Both the position numbers and the translations under genes were made by a program. 31,496 nt of DNA from NCBI GenBank assembly GCA_964498125.1, contig CAZCGE010000137.1, positions 1-31,496 on the forward strand. Reading direction: 5' to 3'. Under the pieces are notes generated by a model that saw only the letters and a list, made by a program, of their open reading frames with translations, ran no database searches and was not told where the DNA came from. This DNA is from CAMDBL01 sp964498125 (GTDB lineage Bacteria > Pseudomonadota > Alphaproteobacteria > Rhizobiales > Hyphomicrobiaceae). Shown piece after piece: positions 1-8,213 of the stretch. Positions within the stretch are counted from its first letter, which is position 1. Every line of letters begins with the position of its first letter.

Positions 1-2900
1 GTGTTGCTGGCCGGTGTCAGCAACGATGCCGTGACTGCCGTCGCGTAACTCGCCGTATCGACGCCCAGGCCACCGACCAGCGAATCCGCGCCAGCGCCGC
101 CGGCCAGGATGTCGTTGCCGCCGCCGCCATCGAGCGTGTCGGCGCCAGCACCACCGGTTAGTGAGTTGGCGACCCCACTGCCAACGATCGTGTCGTTGCC
201 GCTGCCGCCGATCACGTTCTCGATATTCGACAGCGTGTCGACGCCACCCAGACCGTCGTTGCTGGCAGTGCCGGTGGCGAGGTTGACGTTGACGGCCGTG
301 GGGTTTGAGCCGCTCAGCCCGTTGATGACGACGCTGGTGCGCCCCAGCGCATTCCAGATCGCATACGACACGGTGTCGACGCCCAAACCGCCGTCCATGG
401 TGTCGTTGCCGCCCTGGCCGACAAATGTATTGGCAAGGGCGTTGCCGGTGATCCGGTCGGCCAGCAGCGTGCCGGTCACCGCTTCGAAGTCGTTGGCGAT
501 GACATCGGCAACGCCATCCTGGCCGATCGCGGTCAGCGTCGCCAAGTTGACCGTCACGCCGCCCCACGCGGACGGGAACAGCGATGCGAAGTTCTGGTTG
601 AGAAAAAGGCCAAACGTTCGGTCGTAATTGTAGGACAGGTAATCGAACCCGACGCCGCCCGACAACGTATCGGCGCCAGCGCCGCCATTGACGAGATCGT
701 TGCCGCTGCCGCCGCTGACGCTGTCGTTACCCGTTTCGCCGGTCAGGTTGTTGTTGCCGGCGCTGCCGGTGATCGTGTCATCACGATAGGAGCCACCGGC
801 ATCCTCGATGCTGATCAGCTGCGAGATCTGGCCATCGATGCCGGTGGCGAGATTGGTAGCAAGATTGACGATGCCACCGGTGCCGACGAAGACATCGTCG
901 ACGTAAAGGCTGACCGAGTCGTTGCCGCCGCCGCCATCGATCGTGTCGCTGCCGCCGACGATCCGATAGGCGTTGTCGATGGCGCCACCGAAGAACGAAT
1001 CGTTGGCGATCGTGCCGCGCGCATTCTCGATGCCGATCAGCGTGTCGATGTTGCCGAAGCCATCCTTCGCTGTTCCCGCCGCGATGCCGAGGTGTGCGAT
1101 CGCGGACAGATTGACGATGGCGCCCTGCAGGCCGCCATTGTCGTCGTCGACGCCATAGGAAACGATATCGTCGCCGGCGCCGCCGTTGATGGTGTCGTTG
1201 CCGGCGAGCCCCTCGAACAGCTCCTCGCGCAGGTTGGCGGTGTCGCTGCCGCGAAACGTATCGGCGAGCGACGTACCGCGGACGCGCTCGATATCGATCA
1301 GCGTGTCCGCCACGCCGGACGGATCGAGAGCCCGGCCCGCCGCCACCGTTTGAACGCCAACGGTGATGGATGCGTTGGAGAGATTGACAATCGTACCGAC
1401 GCCGAAACCGTTCATGTTATTATAAGATACATGGTCCCGATCGTCATAGGCTTGGTTGCCGTTGACGCCTGCCGTGCCATTGACCGTGTCGGCGCCGCTG
1501 CCGGGCTGGAAAAAATCGAACCCATCGCCGCCATTGAGCGAATCGCCGCCGTCGCCGCTGTTCAGCAAGTTGGCGAAACCGTTGCCGAGAATGGTGTCGG
1601 CGAAGCCGGAACCGACCACGTCGATGGCGCCGGTGATTGTGTCGATGCCGACGCCCGCGGCGTCCCCCGCCGCGGTAGACTGCGCGGTGCCTGTCGTCAG
1701 GTTGACCGTGACCGCAGCCAGTGCGTTGCTGTAGCTGATGCGCGTGTCGCCGTTGCCGGTGATGGTGTCGTTCCCGCCGCCGCCCTCAAACTCGTTCAAC
1801 GTGCCAAAATCACCGGCATTGACACTTGTTCCGCTGAAGCCTGTCGCCACGTAGAGGTCGGCCAGGTTCGTGCCGCGCACCGCCTCCACATTGCGCAGGG
1901 TGTCGGTGCCGATGACGGCCGTCGCCGCGGCGTCCCGCCCTGTGACGGTGCCGGCCGCAAGATCGATGGAGATGCCGAGTGCGCCCGTGTTGGCGCCATC
2001 GTAACGCACGCGGTCGAAGCCGCCGGCGCCATTGATCGTATCGTTGCCGCCCTGCCCCTCGAACGTTTCGGTCGTCCCTGCCGGATTGTCCGATCCCGTC
2101 AGTGTGTCGCCAAAACTGGAGCCGCGCACGGCATTGACGCCGCCCGTGATGCTGTCGATCCCGACATCGCCGCCAGACGCCGTGCCAGTGGCGAGATTGA
2201 CGGTCACCGCACCGGTGGAATTCTGATAGCTGATGCGCGTGTTGCCGTTGCCGGTGATGGTGTCATTGCCGCCGCGGCCCTCGAACTGATTGAACGTGCC
2301 GTTGCTGGCACTGAACGTCGCATCCGCCGTGAATACGTCGCCGGCGGCCGCGTTGGAGCCGACAATTGCCTCCACGCTATTCAATGTGTCGACGCCCTCG
2401 CTGATGTCGCCGGTCACCGTCGACGTCGCCGACAGAACGACCGTGATAAAGCCGGTATGGAAGGGCCCGAAATAGCCGACCGTATCGAAACCCGCCCCAC
2501 CGTTGATGGTATCGTTGCCGGCATAGCCCTTGAAGAAATCATTATTCGCCGAGCCGTTGAGTGTGTCGGCGCCAGCCAGAACATCGGCGAGCACGCCTTC
2601 GAAAGTGGCTTCCGGCAGGCGCGCCGAGAAGGCTGTCGCGGCATAGGAAATGCCAACGATCGTTTCGAGCGTGACAGTTCCAGCCGCATTGGTGCGGCTC
2701 AGCTGTGTGATGGTTCCCGCGGTGAGCGTGCCGGCGGCCCCGGTGGTGCCGGCGAATCCCGTCCCTGTGAGCACAGTGCGGGTGCCATCGCTGTTGGTCA
2801 AAACGACTTGAGTGTCGGTGATGCTGAGGATCACAGCGTCGATATTGGACCAAGCCAGGGCCGGCGGGCTGACGAGCGCGAGATTGGTATAGATTGCCAT
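1..2900 (-). CDS. Large RTX-type calcium-binding repeat protein, N-terminal 966 codons (partial)
   Basis: The minus strand is open without a stop from the ATG at 2900 to the window edge, so at least 966 residues are present and the C-terminus is missing. The start follows a strong ribosome site (TTTGGAGGA, about 2908-2915). After a short unique N-terminus beginning MAIYTNLALVSPPALAW the protein becomes a long array of degenerate modules of roughly 90-110 residues. A typical module reads VSYxxx...VNLATGTA, then GxDTLxNIExVxGT, then ADTxxG, then GGxGNDTIxGGxGxD. The glycine/aspartate nonapeptides (GGAGADTL, GGGGNDIL, GGNDTITG) are classic hemolysin-type Ca2+-binding beta-roll repeats. Proteins of this kind are normally secreted by a type I ABC exporter using an uncleaved C-terminal signal, which lies outside the window. 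No enzymatic domain and no cleavable signal peptide is visible, so this could be an adhesin, an S-layer-like protein or the repeat part of a protease or lipase. Confidence 0.9.
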   Translation of the reverse strand, partial: MAIYTNLALVSPPALAWSNIDAVILSITDTQVVLTNSDGTRTVLTGTGFAGTTGAAGTLTAGTITQLSRTNAAGTVTLETIVGISYAATAFSARLPEATFEGVLADVLAGADTLNGSANNDFFKGYAGNDTINGGAGFDTVGYFGPFHTGFITVVLSATSTVTGDISEGVDTLNSVEAIVGSNAAAGDVFTADATFSASNGTFNQFEGRGGNDTITGNGNTRISYQNSTGAVTVNLATGTASGGDVGIDSITGGVNAVRGSSFGDTLTGSDNPAGTTETFEGQGGNDTINGAGGFDRVRYDGANTGALGISIDLAAGTVTGRDAAATAVIGTDTLRNVEAVRGTNLADLYVATGFSGTSVNAGDFGTLNEFEGGGGNDTITGNGDTRISYSNALAAVTVNLTTGTAQSTAAGDAAGVGIDTITGAIDVVGSGFADTILGNGFANLLNSGDGGDSLNGGDGFDFFQPGSGADTVNGTAGVNGNQAYDDRDHVSYNNMNGFGVGTIVNLSNASITVGVQTVAAGRALDPSGVADTLIDIERVRGTSLADTFRGSDTANLREELFEGLAGNDTINGGAGDDIVSYGVDDDNGGLQGAIVNLSAIAHLGIAAGTAKDGFGNIDTLIGIENARGTIANDSFFGGAIDNAYRIVGGSDTIDGGGGNDSVSLYVDDVFVGTGGIVNLATNLATGIDGQISQLISIEDAGGSYRDDTITGSAGNNNLTGETGNDSVSGGSGNDLVNGGAGADTLSGGVGFDYLSYNYDRTFGLFLNQNFASLFPSAWGGVTVNLATLTAIGQDGVADVIANDFEAVTGTLLADRITGNALANTFVGQGGNDTMDGGLGVDTVSYAIWNALGRTSVVINGLSGSNPTAVNVNLATGTASNDGLGGVDTLSNIENVIGGSGNDTIVGSGVANSLTGGAGADTLDGGGGNDILAGGAGADSLVGGLGVDTASYATAVTASLLTPASN

Positions 2901-3344
2901 CTGATGTCCTCCAAAGTACGCGCTAGAGAAAATCAACGAGCCAGGGTGGGGCCGCCGGGCACTGGCGAATAATCGCCGCACTCCTTGGTAAATTTCGTGT
3001 CAACTCATGTCCATCAGCCGTCTGCTTATTGGTTAACCGGCATGACTGGGCTGCCGGCCGGCCGCGGCGGCCGGAGGCGCGGCGTGGAATTTCGCTGGAT
3101 GAACTCAGATTCCAGGGCCGCGCCATCCGTGCGCGGCGCCACCGTCGCCCTGCCTGCGCCCGCTCGGTTGCGAGCCGCGTGTGCGGCAGATTGGGGCGAA
3201 AAAGACGCCATGCGCCTTTACCCCGCCGCGAATCTTCGCCACTTTCGTGTGCTAGGCTTCCGTTAAAGCTGTTTTCACCCCAATTCAGGGGCGGCCCGGG
3301 GTAGGCGCGTCGCAGCGCGCGACGGCAGTGCGAGGAAACGAAAC
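2901..3344. other. Divergent intergenic region between RTX and OmpA-family genes
   Basis: This 444-bp gap separates two divergently transcribed genes and must hold both promoters. I see no convincing coding sequence. A short palindromic site GGCGAATAATCGCC (2964-2977) lies about 62 bases upstream of the RTX start; most of it recurs upstream of the TolC-like gene. The right part holds a very GC-rich stretch without recognisable -35/-10 boxes. Confidence 0.6.
2962..2976. repeat. 15-bp repeat containing a small palindrome, copy 1
   Basis: CTGGCGAATAATCGC occurs here and again at 6007-6021. Its core GCGA-ATAA-TCGC is symmetric. Each copy sits about 62 bases upstream of a start codon (RTX gene on the minus strand here, TolC-like gene on the plus strand there). 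It could be an operator, but one 15-mer repeat in 31 kb is not far from chance expectation. Confidence 0.35.
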
Positions 3345-4871
3345 ATGACCAGAAATCGATTGTGCATCGTGGCGGGCGCGCTCATGGCGCTGCCTGTGAT
3401 CAGCCCGGCCTTCGCGCAGCCGGCCAGTCGGCCGGAACCGCCAGCAACCGCCCGACCACTCGAACTGGCCCAGGCGCCAGTGAGCGAAGAGGAGAAGAAG
3501 AAACGCGAGGCGGAACGCAAGAAAGCCGCCACGCCTCCCGCCAAGGTCGCACCGCCACCACCACCACCGCCGCCGCCAAGGGCCACACCGCCGCCGAGGG
3601 TAACACCCCCGCCACCGCCACCTCGGGCCCTTCCTCCGCCGCCGCCGCCTAAAGCATCTCTGCCGCCACCACCGGCGGAGCGGAAATCGATCAGTCCAGC
3701 CGTGCCGGCACAGCCACCGCCAGCGACCCGGGCGGCGCCGCTCGACCCCTCGAAGGGTTCGCCTGCCGCTGCGGAAATCAAACGGGAACACCCCCGGGGA
3801 CCCATGACCGGGCGCCCGGCGCCGGGGCTCGAAAGAGCGCCGTCCGCCGTCCCTGGTGTTCCGCCACCGGCGGTGCCACGACCCGCCATCGCACCCGTTG
3901 CTCCGGCCCCAGGGGCACCGCCGCAATTCAAGGCCGCGCCGCGAGCGGCGCCGGCGCCGCTCTTCGCCGACGTGCAGAAGGACCGTCGCCAGCACGTCGA
4001 AGCCGGTGGACGCCGCACCATCATCAAGGAGCCCGGCAACCGTACGATCATCAGACAGGACAACCGCGTTATCATTCATCATGACGACAGCGCGCGGTTC
4101 CGCCGCCTGCATGCTGCCAAGACGACGCGGCGTCCTGACGGGCGCGTCGAGACGTTCTACGTGCGCCCGGACGGATTCCGCGTGATCACGGAGTCGGACC
4201 GCGATGGCCGCCTGCTGCGGCGCTATCGCCGTGGTCCCGACGGGCGTGAACACTCCATCATCGACAACCGCCGCTTCTGGCGCAACGCCGCCATTGGCGT
4301 GGGCGTCGGTGCGCTGGCCGTGGCCATCGCCCTCAATCTCTCGCGACCGGTGATCAATATCCCGCGCGAGCGCTACATCGTCGACTATGATCGCGCCACC
4401 GACGACGAACTCTACGAGGCGCTGAACTCGCCGCCAGTGGACCGCCTCGAGCGGGCCTACTCGCTGGAAGAAGTGCGCTACAATCACGAGCTGCGCGAGC
4501 GCATGCGCCGTATCGATGTCGGCGCCGTCACCTTCGAATCCGGCGCGTTCGAGGTGATGCCGGACCAGTATCCCAAGCTCGAGCGCTTGGCGCAAACGAT
4601 CCTGCGGGTGCTGCGCAACAACCCCGACGAGGTCTTCCTTGTCGAGGGCCACACCGATGCCGTCGGCGCCGACGTCGACAATCTGAGCCTGTCGGATCGC
4701 CGCGCCGAGACCGTGGCGCAGATTTTGTCGGAGAGCTTCGGCGTGCCACCCGAGAACCTGGTGACGCAGGGCTATGGCGAGCAATATCCCAAGATCGAGG
4801 CGCAGGGACCCGAGCGCGCCAATCGCCGCGTCGCGGTGCGCCGGATTACGCCATTGATGTCGGAGCGATGA
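3345..4871 (+). CDS. OmpA-family envelope protein with proline-rich N-terminal region
   Basis: This 508-residue protein starts with a clear Sec signal peptide (hydrophobic core about residues 4-20, cleavage near AFA-Q at 25) and a good ribosome site (GAGGAAACG before the ATG). A short Lys/Glu-rich charged segment follows, then about residues 60-210 very rich in proline and alanine (PPPPPP runs). A middle domain carries DGRVETFYVRPDG- and DRDGRLLRRYRRGPDG-type strands, and a hydrophobic segment lies at about residues 313-335. The last 115 residues are an OmpA C-terminal peptidoglycan-binding domain with VTFESG, GHTD (435-438), LSDRRAETV and NRRVAVRRI. The family anchors the outer membrane to peptidoglycan. 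The proline-rich arm plausibly spans the periplasm. The internal hydrophobic segment is unusual for an outer-membrane lipoprotein-like protein and could be an inner-membrane anchor, as in MotB-like members. It stands alone, divergent from the RTX gene. Confidence 0.88.
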   Translation: MTRNRLCIVAGALMALPVISPAFAQPASRPEPPATARPLELAQAPVSEEEKKKREAERKKAATPPAKVAPPPPPPPPPRATPPPRVTPPPPPPRALPPPPPPKASLPPPPAERKSISPAVPAQPPPATRAAPLDPSKGSPAAAEIKREHPRGPMTGRPAPGLERAPSAVPGVPPPAVPRPAIAPVAPAPGAPPQFKAAPRAAPAPLFADVQKDRRQHVEAGGRRTIIKEPGNRTIIRQDNRVIIHHDDSARFRRLHAAKTTRRPDGRVETFYVRPDGFRVITESDRDGRLLRRYRRGPDGREHSIIDNRRFWRNAAIGVGVGALAVAIALNLSRPVINIPRERYIVDYDRATDDELYEALNSPPVDRLERAYSLEEVRYNHELRERMRRIDVGAVTFESGAFEVMPDQYPKLERLAQTILRVLRNNPDEVFLVEGHTDAVGADVDNLSLSDRRAETVAQILSESFGVPPENLVTQGYGEQYPKIEAQGPERANRRVAVRRITPLMSER

Positions 4872-5130
4872 ATGGACTGGACAAGCATCGGTTAGCGCCT
4901 GATGCAAAAAAGATTGGTGCGTCGGCCCGGCACATGGCTAAAATGAAATATCGATCAGAAACAGTGGGGTAGGCCGGCGCCTTGATCAATAGTCAAGAAC
5001 ATTGGGCGGACAGCCGGTCGTGCGGGATGCGGTGCGCCCCATTCGTTGTCGCTCGTGTGGGGTGGTGCAGGGGCGCCCGCTCGATCGTTGTGCAATCAGG
5101 AGCGCGGCAAACAAGTGAAGGGTAGCAAAC

Positions 5131-5325
5131 GTGAATGACGCTCAACTGAAGAAGCTGACCTTGAAAGAACTGCGCGCCCTCAATGCAGACATTGAGCAAG
5201 CGATCCGCGCGGCGATCCGGGCCAAGAACGGCGCCAAGGCTAGCATGCCCATGGCTGCCAATGCAGCTCCTGTCAAGATCGACCTGGAGCGCGAACGCGA
5301 CGCTTGGCTTTCCGCCAAGAGGTAG
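5131..5325 (+). CDS. Small protein with H-NS-like N-terminal helix
   Basis: This 64-residue product begins at a GTG preceded by GAAGGG about ten bases upstream. The first 30 residues (LKKLTLKELRALNADIEQAI) form a strongly amphipathic helix that resembles the oligomerisation helix of alphaproteobacterial H-NS-like proteins. The usual C-terminal DNA-binding AT-hook-like motif (YRxPxxxxxTWSGRGRxP) is absent. The remainder is a short Ala/Met linker and a conserved-looking tail, IDLERERDAWLSAKR. A hairpin directly downstream (5338-5360) supports a self-contained transcript. It may be a small regulatory or dominant-negative H-NS-like peptide, or simply an uncharacterised small protein; the resemblance is weak and comes from memory of the family. 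Confidence 0.55.
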   Translation: MNDAQLKKLTLKELRALNADIEQAIRAAIRAKNGAKASMPMAANAAPVKIDLERERDAWLSAKR

Positions 5326-5337
5326 CGGCTGGAGTCC

Positions 5338-5360
5338 GGCCGAGCGGACCGTGCTCGGCC
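5338..5360 (+). terminator. Hairpin after the small H-NS-like gene
   Basis: Perfect 8-bp arms GGCCGAGC (5338-5345) and GCTCGGCC (5353-5360) enclose a 7-base loop, starting 12 bases after the stop codon. There is no strong T-run (TTCGG follows), so it may act as an RNA-stabilising hairpin or a weak terminator. Confidence 0.5.
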
Positions 5361-5402
5361 TTCGGCAAGCACCCGCAATCGCCACGCCGCATGCGAAAAT
5401 TG

Positions 5403-5418
5403 ATTGGTGGAGAGGGCT
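5403..5418. repeat. Duplicate of tRNA-Tyr 3' end, candidate left attachment site
   Basis: ATTGGTGGAGAGGGCT is identical to 16661-16676 and in the same orientation. There it forms the 3' end of tRNA-Tyr, including the encoded CCA, plus two flanking bases. Allowing one inserted A, the match extends leftward to ATTGA(A)TTGG, about 20 of 21 bases. No other part of the tRNA is present here, which is the pattern left by an element that integrated at a tRNA 3' end. Confidence 0.5.
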
Positions 5419-6083
5419 ACCACCATACCACCTATTCGCAAGCGTTCCGGATTGTCCGGAGAAGATCCATGGATACTTCCGCTTGTGGGTGTATCGCGTA
5501 GAAGTTTCTTAAGGTGCGGTGCACATTGAGCTCCGTACGGTAATCGCGAGTACTTCGTGCACCTGCTCGGTCAACTGGGGTGGCCGCGACGAGACAACCC
5601 ACACGAACCAGAAATACTTCGTGCACAGCCTGCGCCGCAGCGAGAACCTAACATGGTGGCGCTACCCCAGGTGCGTTTACCGGAGCGGGCGGCTGAGGTT
5701 GGGAACTAACGCCTTGAAATCACAGCAGCATGGCATACCGCTTTGGATTGCAACCCTCACATTCGTACGCCGCTACGAGTTGCAGACCTGTCGTGCACCG
5801 CGCGATTACACCCTAAGCGGCAGCACTTGGCAGTGGTTCCTTCCACCCCGTCGCGAACGCGATGTCTGTCGGGCGTGGCAATTGCTCTTCTGAGGGCACC
5901 TTGAGATTGATAAGAGCTGGAAGTGCGGCAGCCTCACCAAGAAAGAATGTGCGTCAAACTTTCAAATCGATTGCGGTATTTTTGCACCTGTGCGCGCTTG
6001 CCGGTGCTGGCGAATAATCGCGCGCGTGGACTCCGAGTGCCGAAGCACTTTAAGGCAGCTGCAATGGGGGCGCCACGCAGACC
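5419..6083. other. Gene-poor, probably decayed region
   Basis: About 660 bases without a convincing gene. A 124-codon open frame (5519-5893) has atypical amino-acid composition (many Trp, Arg and Cys) and no recognisable family. A 12-bp direct repeat TACTTCGTGCAC occurs at 5551-5562 and 5615-5626. Base composition is lower in GC than the neighbouring genes. The last part (6007-6083) contains the second copy of the 15-bp GGCGAATAATCGC repeat and must hold the promoter of the TolC-like gene. Confidence 0.5.
6007..6021. repeat. 15-bp repeat containing a small palindrome, copy 2
   Basis: CTGGCGAATAATCGC matches 2962-2976 exactly. It ends 62 bases before the start codon of the TolC-like gene. See copy 1 for caveats. 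Confidence 0.35.
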
Positions 6084-7301
6084 ATGCTGAAGCTCGTGAT
6101 CCTGTTTCGACGGCTTGCTGTTTCGGCAGCGGTTATTGCAGTCATGGCAGCTGGTCAGTCCGCCCACGCCTCCTCGCTCAGCGCAGCCTTCGAGGGGGCC
6201 TGTGAGCGTACGCCTGAAATCCAGGCCCTGATCGCACGGCGTGCCGTTCCAGATGCCCGGCGAGCCGCCGCTGGGGCCCTATTGCCGGGCGGTCCTTGGA
6301 CAACGGTCACACACCGCACCGACGCATTGACTCGTGATCGCGGCACACGCGAATACGTCGCCGAGCTGACGCTACCGGTTTGGCTGCGCGGTGAGCGTGG
6401 CACCGCGTTGACCGCTGCGTTGACGGACGGCGAACGGATCGAGGCCGAGATTGCTTTCCGGCGGTTGGAAGTGGCACGCCGGGTTCGTGACGCTTATTGG
6501 CTGGTCGTCGAGGCCCGCGAGAAGATGGCCATTGCCGAGCGGCGCCGCGCAACCGCTGCAACCTTGCTGCAGGACGTTCGCGGCCAAGCACAGAGCGGTC
6601 AAACAGGCCTCTTGGAGGCCAAGCTGGCCGAGGCCGACGTTCGCGACGCGGACGCGGTGCTGGCTGGCCGGCGGGCAGAATTCAAGCAAGCCGGAATTGC
6701 CTTTCGCGTGTCGACCGGGCGCGAGCCACCCGCAGTGTTCAAGGAGAGGGATGCGGGGCGCGCGAGTACCAAAAGTCATCCGCGCATAGCCGTGCGCGGT
6801 AGCGCGGTTCAAAAGGCCGAGGCCGACCAGCACCTCGTGCTGACAATGGATCGGGAGCGACCAGAGGTAGGGGCGTTCGCCAGCAATGCGCGGGACACAT
6901 CGGCGGAGCCCAACGTGACATCGCTCGGCGTGCGGATGAAAGTTCCGTTTGCTTACGATGCCATCAATCGGCCCAAGCGCGCGGCAGCGGCCGCGGATGT
7001 CGTTGCCGCAAAAGAGGAGTTGGCGTTGGCCGAGCGCGAGGTTGCGGGTGATATCGCCCAGGCGCGCGCGAAACTCGACGGCGCAAGGCAGCAGCTCGCC
7101 GCACTGGAAGGGCGCCGTGCCGGACTTGCGGAGGTGGTGCAATTGACGCAAGCGGCGCAGCGGGCCGGCCAAGTTCCGCTGAACGACTTGATCCGCAGCC
7201 GGCTGCAGCTTTTTGAGGCGGACCTCGCCCGGGTCACGGCAAGGGTCGCGGCGGAACGCGCGCGCTCAGATCTCAATCAGGCGGTCGGCCTCGAGCCATG
7301 A
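6084..7301 (+). CDS. TolC/CusC-family outer-membrane efflux protein
   Basis: A 405-residue protein with an N-terminal signal peptide (LAVSAAVIAVMAAGQSAHA, cleavage near residue 30). Two long alpha-helical, coiled-coil-rich halves follow (about 110-220 and 300-400), rich in Ala, Arg, Glu and Leu. Phrases such as AYWLVVEAREKMAIAERR, GLLEAKLAEADVRDAD and VPLNDLIRSRLQLFEADLARV are typical of the TolC hairpin repeats in the CzcC/CusC group. The protein would form the outer-membrane channel of the tripartite exporter whose adaptor and pump lie 1.7 kb downstream. At about 405 residues it is a little shorter than E. coli CusC. No lipobox cysteine is seen at the signal-peptide end. The start codon lacks a strong Shine-Dalgarno sequence; the in-frame signal peptide decides the choice. 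Identification as a TolC-family member is firm; partnering with CusAB is inferred from position. Confidence 0.85.
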   Translation: MLKLVILFRRLAVSAAVIAVMAAGQSAHASSLSAAFEGACERTPEIQALIARRAVPDARRAAAGALLPGGPWTTVTHRTDALTRDRGTREYVAELTLPVWLRGERGTALTAALTDGERIEAEIAFRRLEVARRVRDAYWLVVEAREKMAIAERRRATAATLLQDVRGQAQSGQTGLLEAKLAEADVRDADAVLAGRRAEFKQAGIAFRVSTGREPPAVFKERDAGRASTKSHPRIAVRGSAVQKAEADQHLVLTMDRERPEVGAFASNARDTSAEPNVTSLGVRMKVPFAYDAINRPKRAAAAADVVAAKEELALAEREVAGDIAQARAKLDGARQQLAALEGRRAGLAEVVQLTQAAQRAGQVPLNDLIRSRLQLFEADLARVTARVAAERARSDLNQAVGLEP

Positions 7302-7453
7302 ATGCAGCCTGCCCCATAGCAACACCGTATTGAAATGACAGGCGCTCGGCATTTAACAGACCCGGCGCGAACAACCACTATCACTCCTGCAAGCTTCAAA
7401 GCTGCCGTACGGTCGAGAGCGGCCGGCATGCAACCAAAGGCACGGAGTGTATC

Positions 7454-7606
7454 GTGAAGACCACCAAGATCGTCGGGCTGACCGTCGCCGGAGTTCTCGG
7501 CTTGGTTCTGCTCGTCTGCGCCGCCATGTGGAGCCATATGAAGAAGCAGGCTGCCGCTGGGCATGGTCATCACGCTGCCCAGATGACGAGCGTGGCGAAG
7601 CCGTGA
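7454..7606 (+). CDS. Small single-pass membrane peptide with His-rich tail
   Basis: A 50-residue open frame starting with GTG after a good ribosome site (GGAG, 7444-7447). Residues 5-26 (KIVGLTVAGVLGLVLLVCAA) form one transmembrane segment. The tail MWSHMKKQAAAGHGHHAAQM is rich in His and Met, residues that can bind Cu(I)/Ag(I). It lies between the TolC-like gene and a Cys-rich protein gene in the same direction. I recognise no named family. The likely role is a metal-binding accessory or assembly peptide for the exporter, inferred only from composition and neighbours. The third-position GC of the frame and the ribosome site support it as a real gene. Confidence 0.6.
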   Translation: MKTTKIVGLTVAGVLGLVLLVCAAMWSHMKKQAAAGHGHHAAQMTSVAKP

Positions 7607-7705
7607 CGGCGCCACGCTGTCAACGCTTTGTTAGGATTATCAAATAGTTAAGCGTATACGACAACGTGAGTTGACCGTGTGCGTATTGGGAGATACCAGG
7701 GTGTC

Positions 7706-8065
7706 ATGCGCATCGTCCGCACCATCTTTGCCGTGCTGATCGCATTGGGGCTAACATTGTCCCCGATTGCGGCAGACTTGGCGCGTGCGCACATGGTCAA
7801 GTGCGGCCATGAGCAGATGATGAAGGACGCGCAGGCGGCGGCGGACGAGCAGGCCGTGTCTTCGGACCAGGACGATTGCACGTGCTGCAAGGGTGCTGCA
7901 AAGTGTCCGCCGTCGGTCTGTGCGGCCATGTGCGCGAACGTGCAGGCGATCTTATCCACCCACATCAACATACCACGGCCATTGCGTTCGATATTAAACG
8001 CCGAGCTGTTAGCCATGATGCATTGGCCAACCTCCCCGCCTGATCCGCCTCCCCCTCGAGCCTGA
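7706..8065 (+). CDS. Small exported cysteine-rich protein of the copper cluster
   Basis: The ATG at 7706 is preferred over an upstream in-frame GTG (7679) because the signal peptide begins there and AGGGTG precedes it. The product is 119 residues. Residues 1-28 form a signal peptide or signal anchor (IVRTIFAVLIALGLTLSPIA). The mature part has seven cysteines, C33 (in KCGHEQMM), C58, C60, C61, C67, C72 and C76, in the cluster CTCCKGAAKC...CAAMC. The C-terminus is proline-rich. Spaced Cys plus His and Met suggest periplasmic metal binding, in the style of CopL or similar small copper proteins, but I cannot assign it to a named family with confidence. The position between the outer-membrane channel and the adaptor fits a copper-handling role. 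Confidence 0.65.
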   Translation: MRIVRTIFAVLIALGLTLSPIAADLARAHMVKCGHEQMMKDAQAAADEQAVSSDQDDCTCCKGAAKCPPSVCAAMCANVQAILSTHINIPRPLRSILNAELLAMMHWPTSPPDPPPPRA

Positions 8066-8213
8066 CGGACGTATGAACGATCGCGATGCGCGCTCGGCCT
8101 GACGGCCTGCGTCGAAATCAGATCGTTCGACATGTCAATGATCGACACGTGCGTGGCATCTGCCAGCGCGGGGCCGATCTTGCGCATCCCATCAGATCTC
8201 CAGGAGAACTCCC

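Noticed and set aside
1092..2972. A 626-codon open frame on the plus strand opposite the RTX gene
   Set aside because: Its product is Ala/Val/Asp-rich with no family features; the minus strand encodes clear calcium-binding repeats with a good start. It is a shadow of repetitive high-GC coding sequence.
3285..4907. A 540-codon minus-strand frame opposite the OmpA-family gene
   Set aside because: Runs of Arg/Trp/Gly mirror the proline-rich repeat of the true gene, which has a signal peptide and the OmpA domain.
5551..5626. 12-bp direct repeat TACTTCGTGCAC, 64 bases apart
   Set aside because: Only two copies in decayed DNA with no flanking similarity; too little to call a CRISPR, iteron or insertion.
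5519..5893. A 124-codon plus-strand frame in the gene-poor region
   Set aside because: High Trp/Arg/Cys content, no good ribosome site, no recognisable motif, and no codon bias matching the neighbours.
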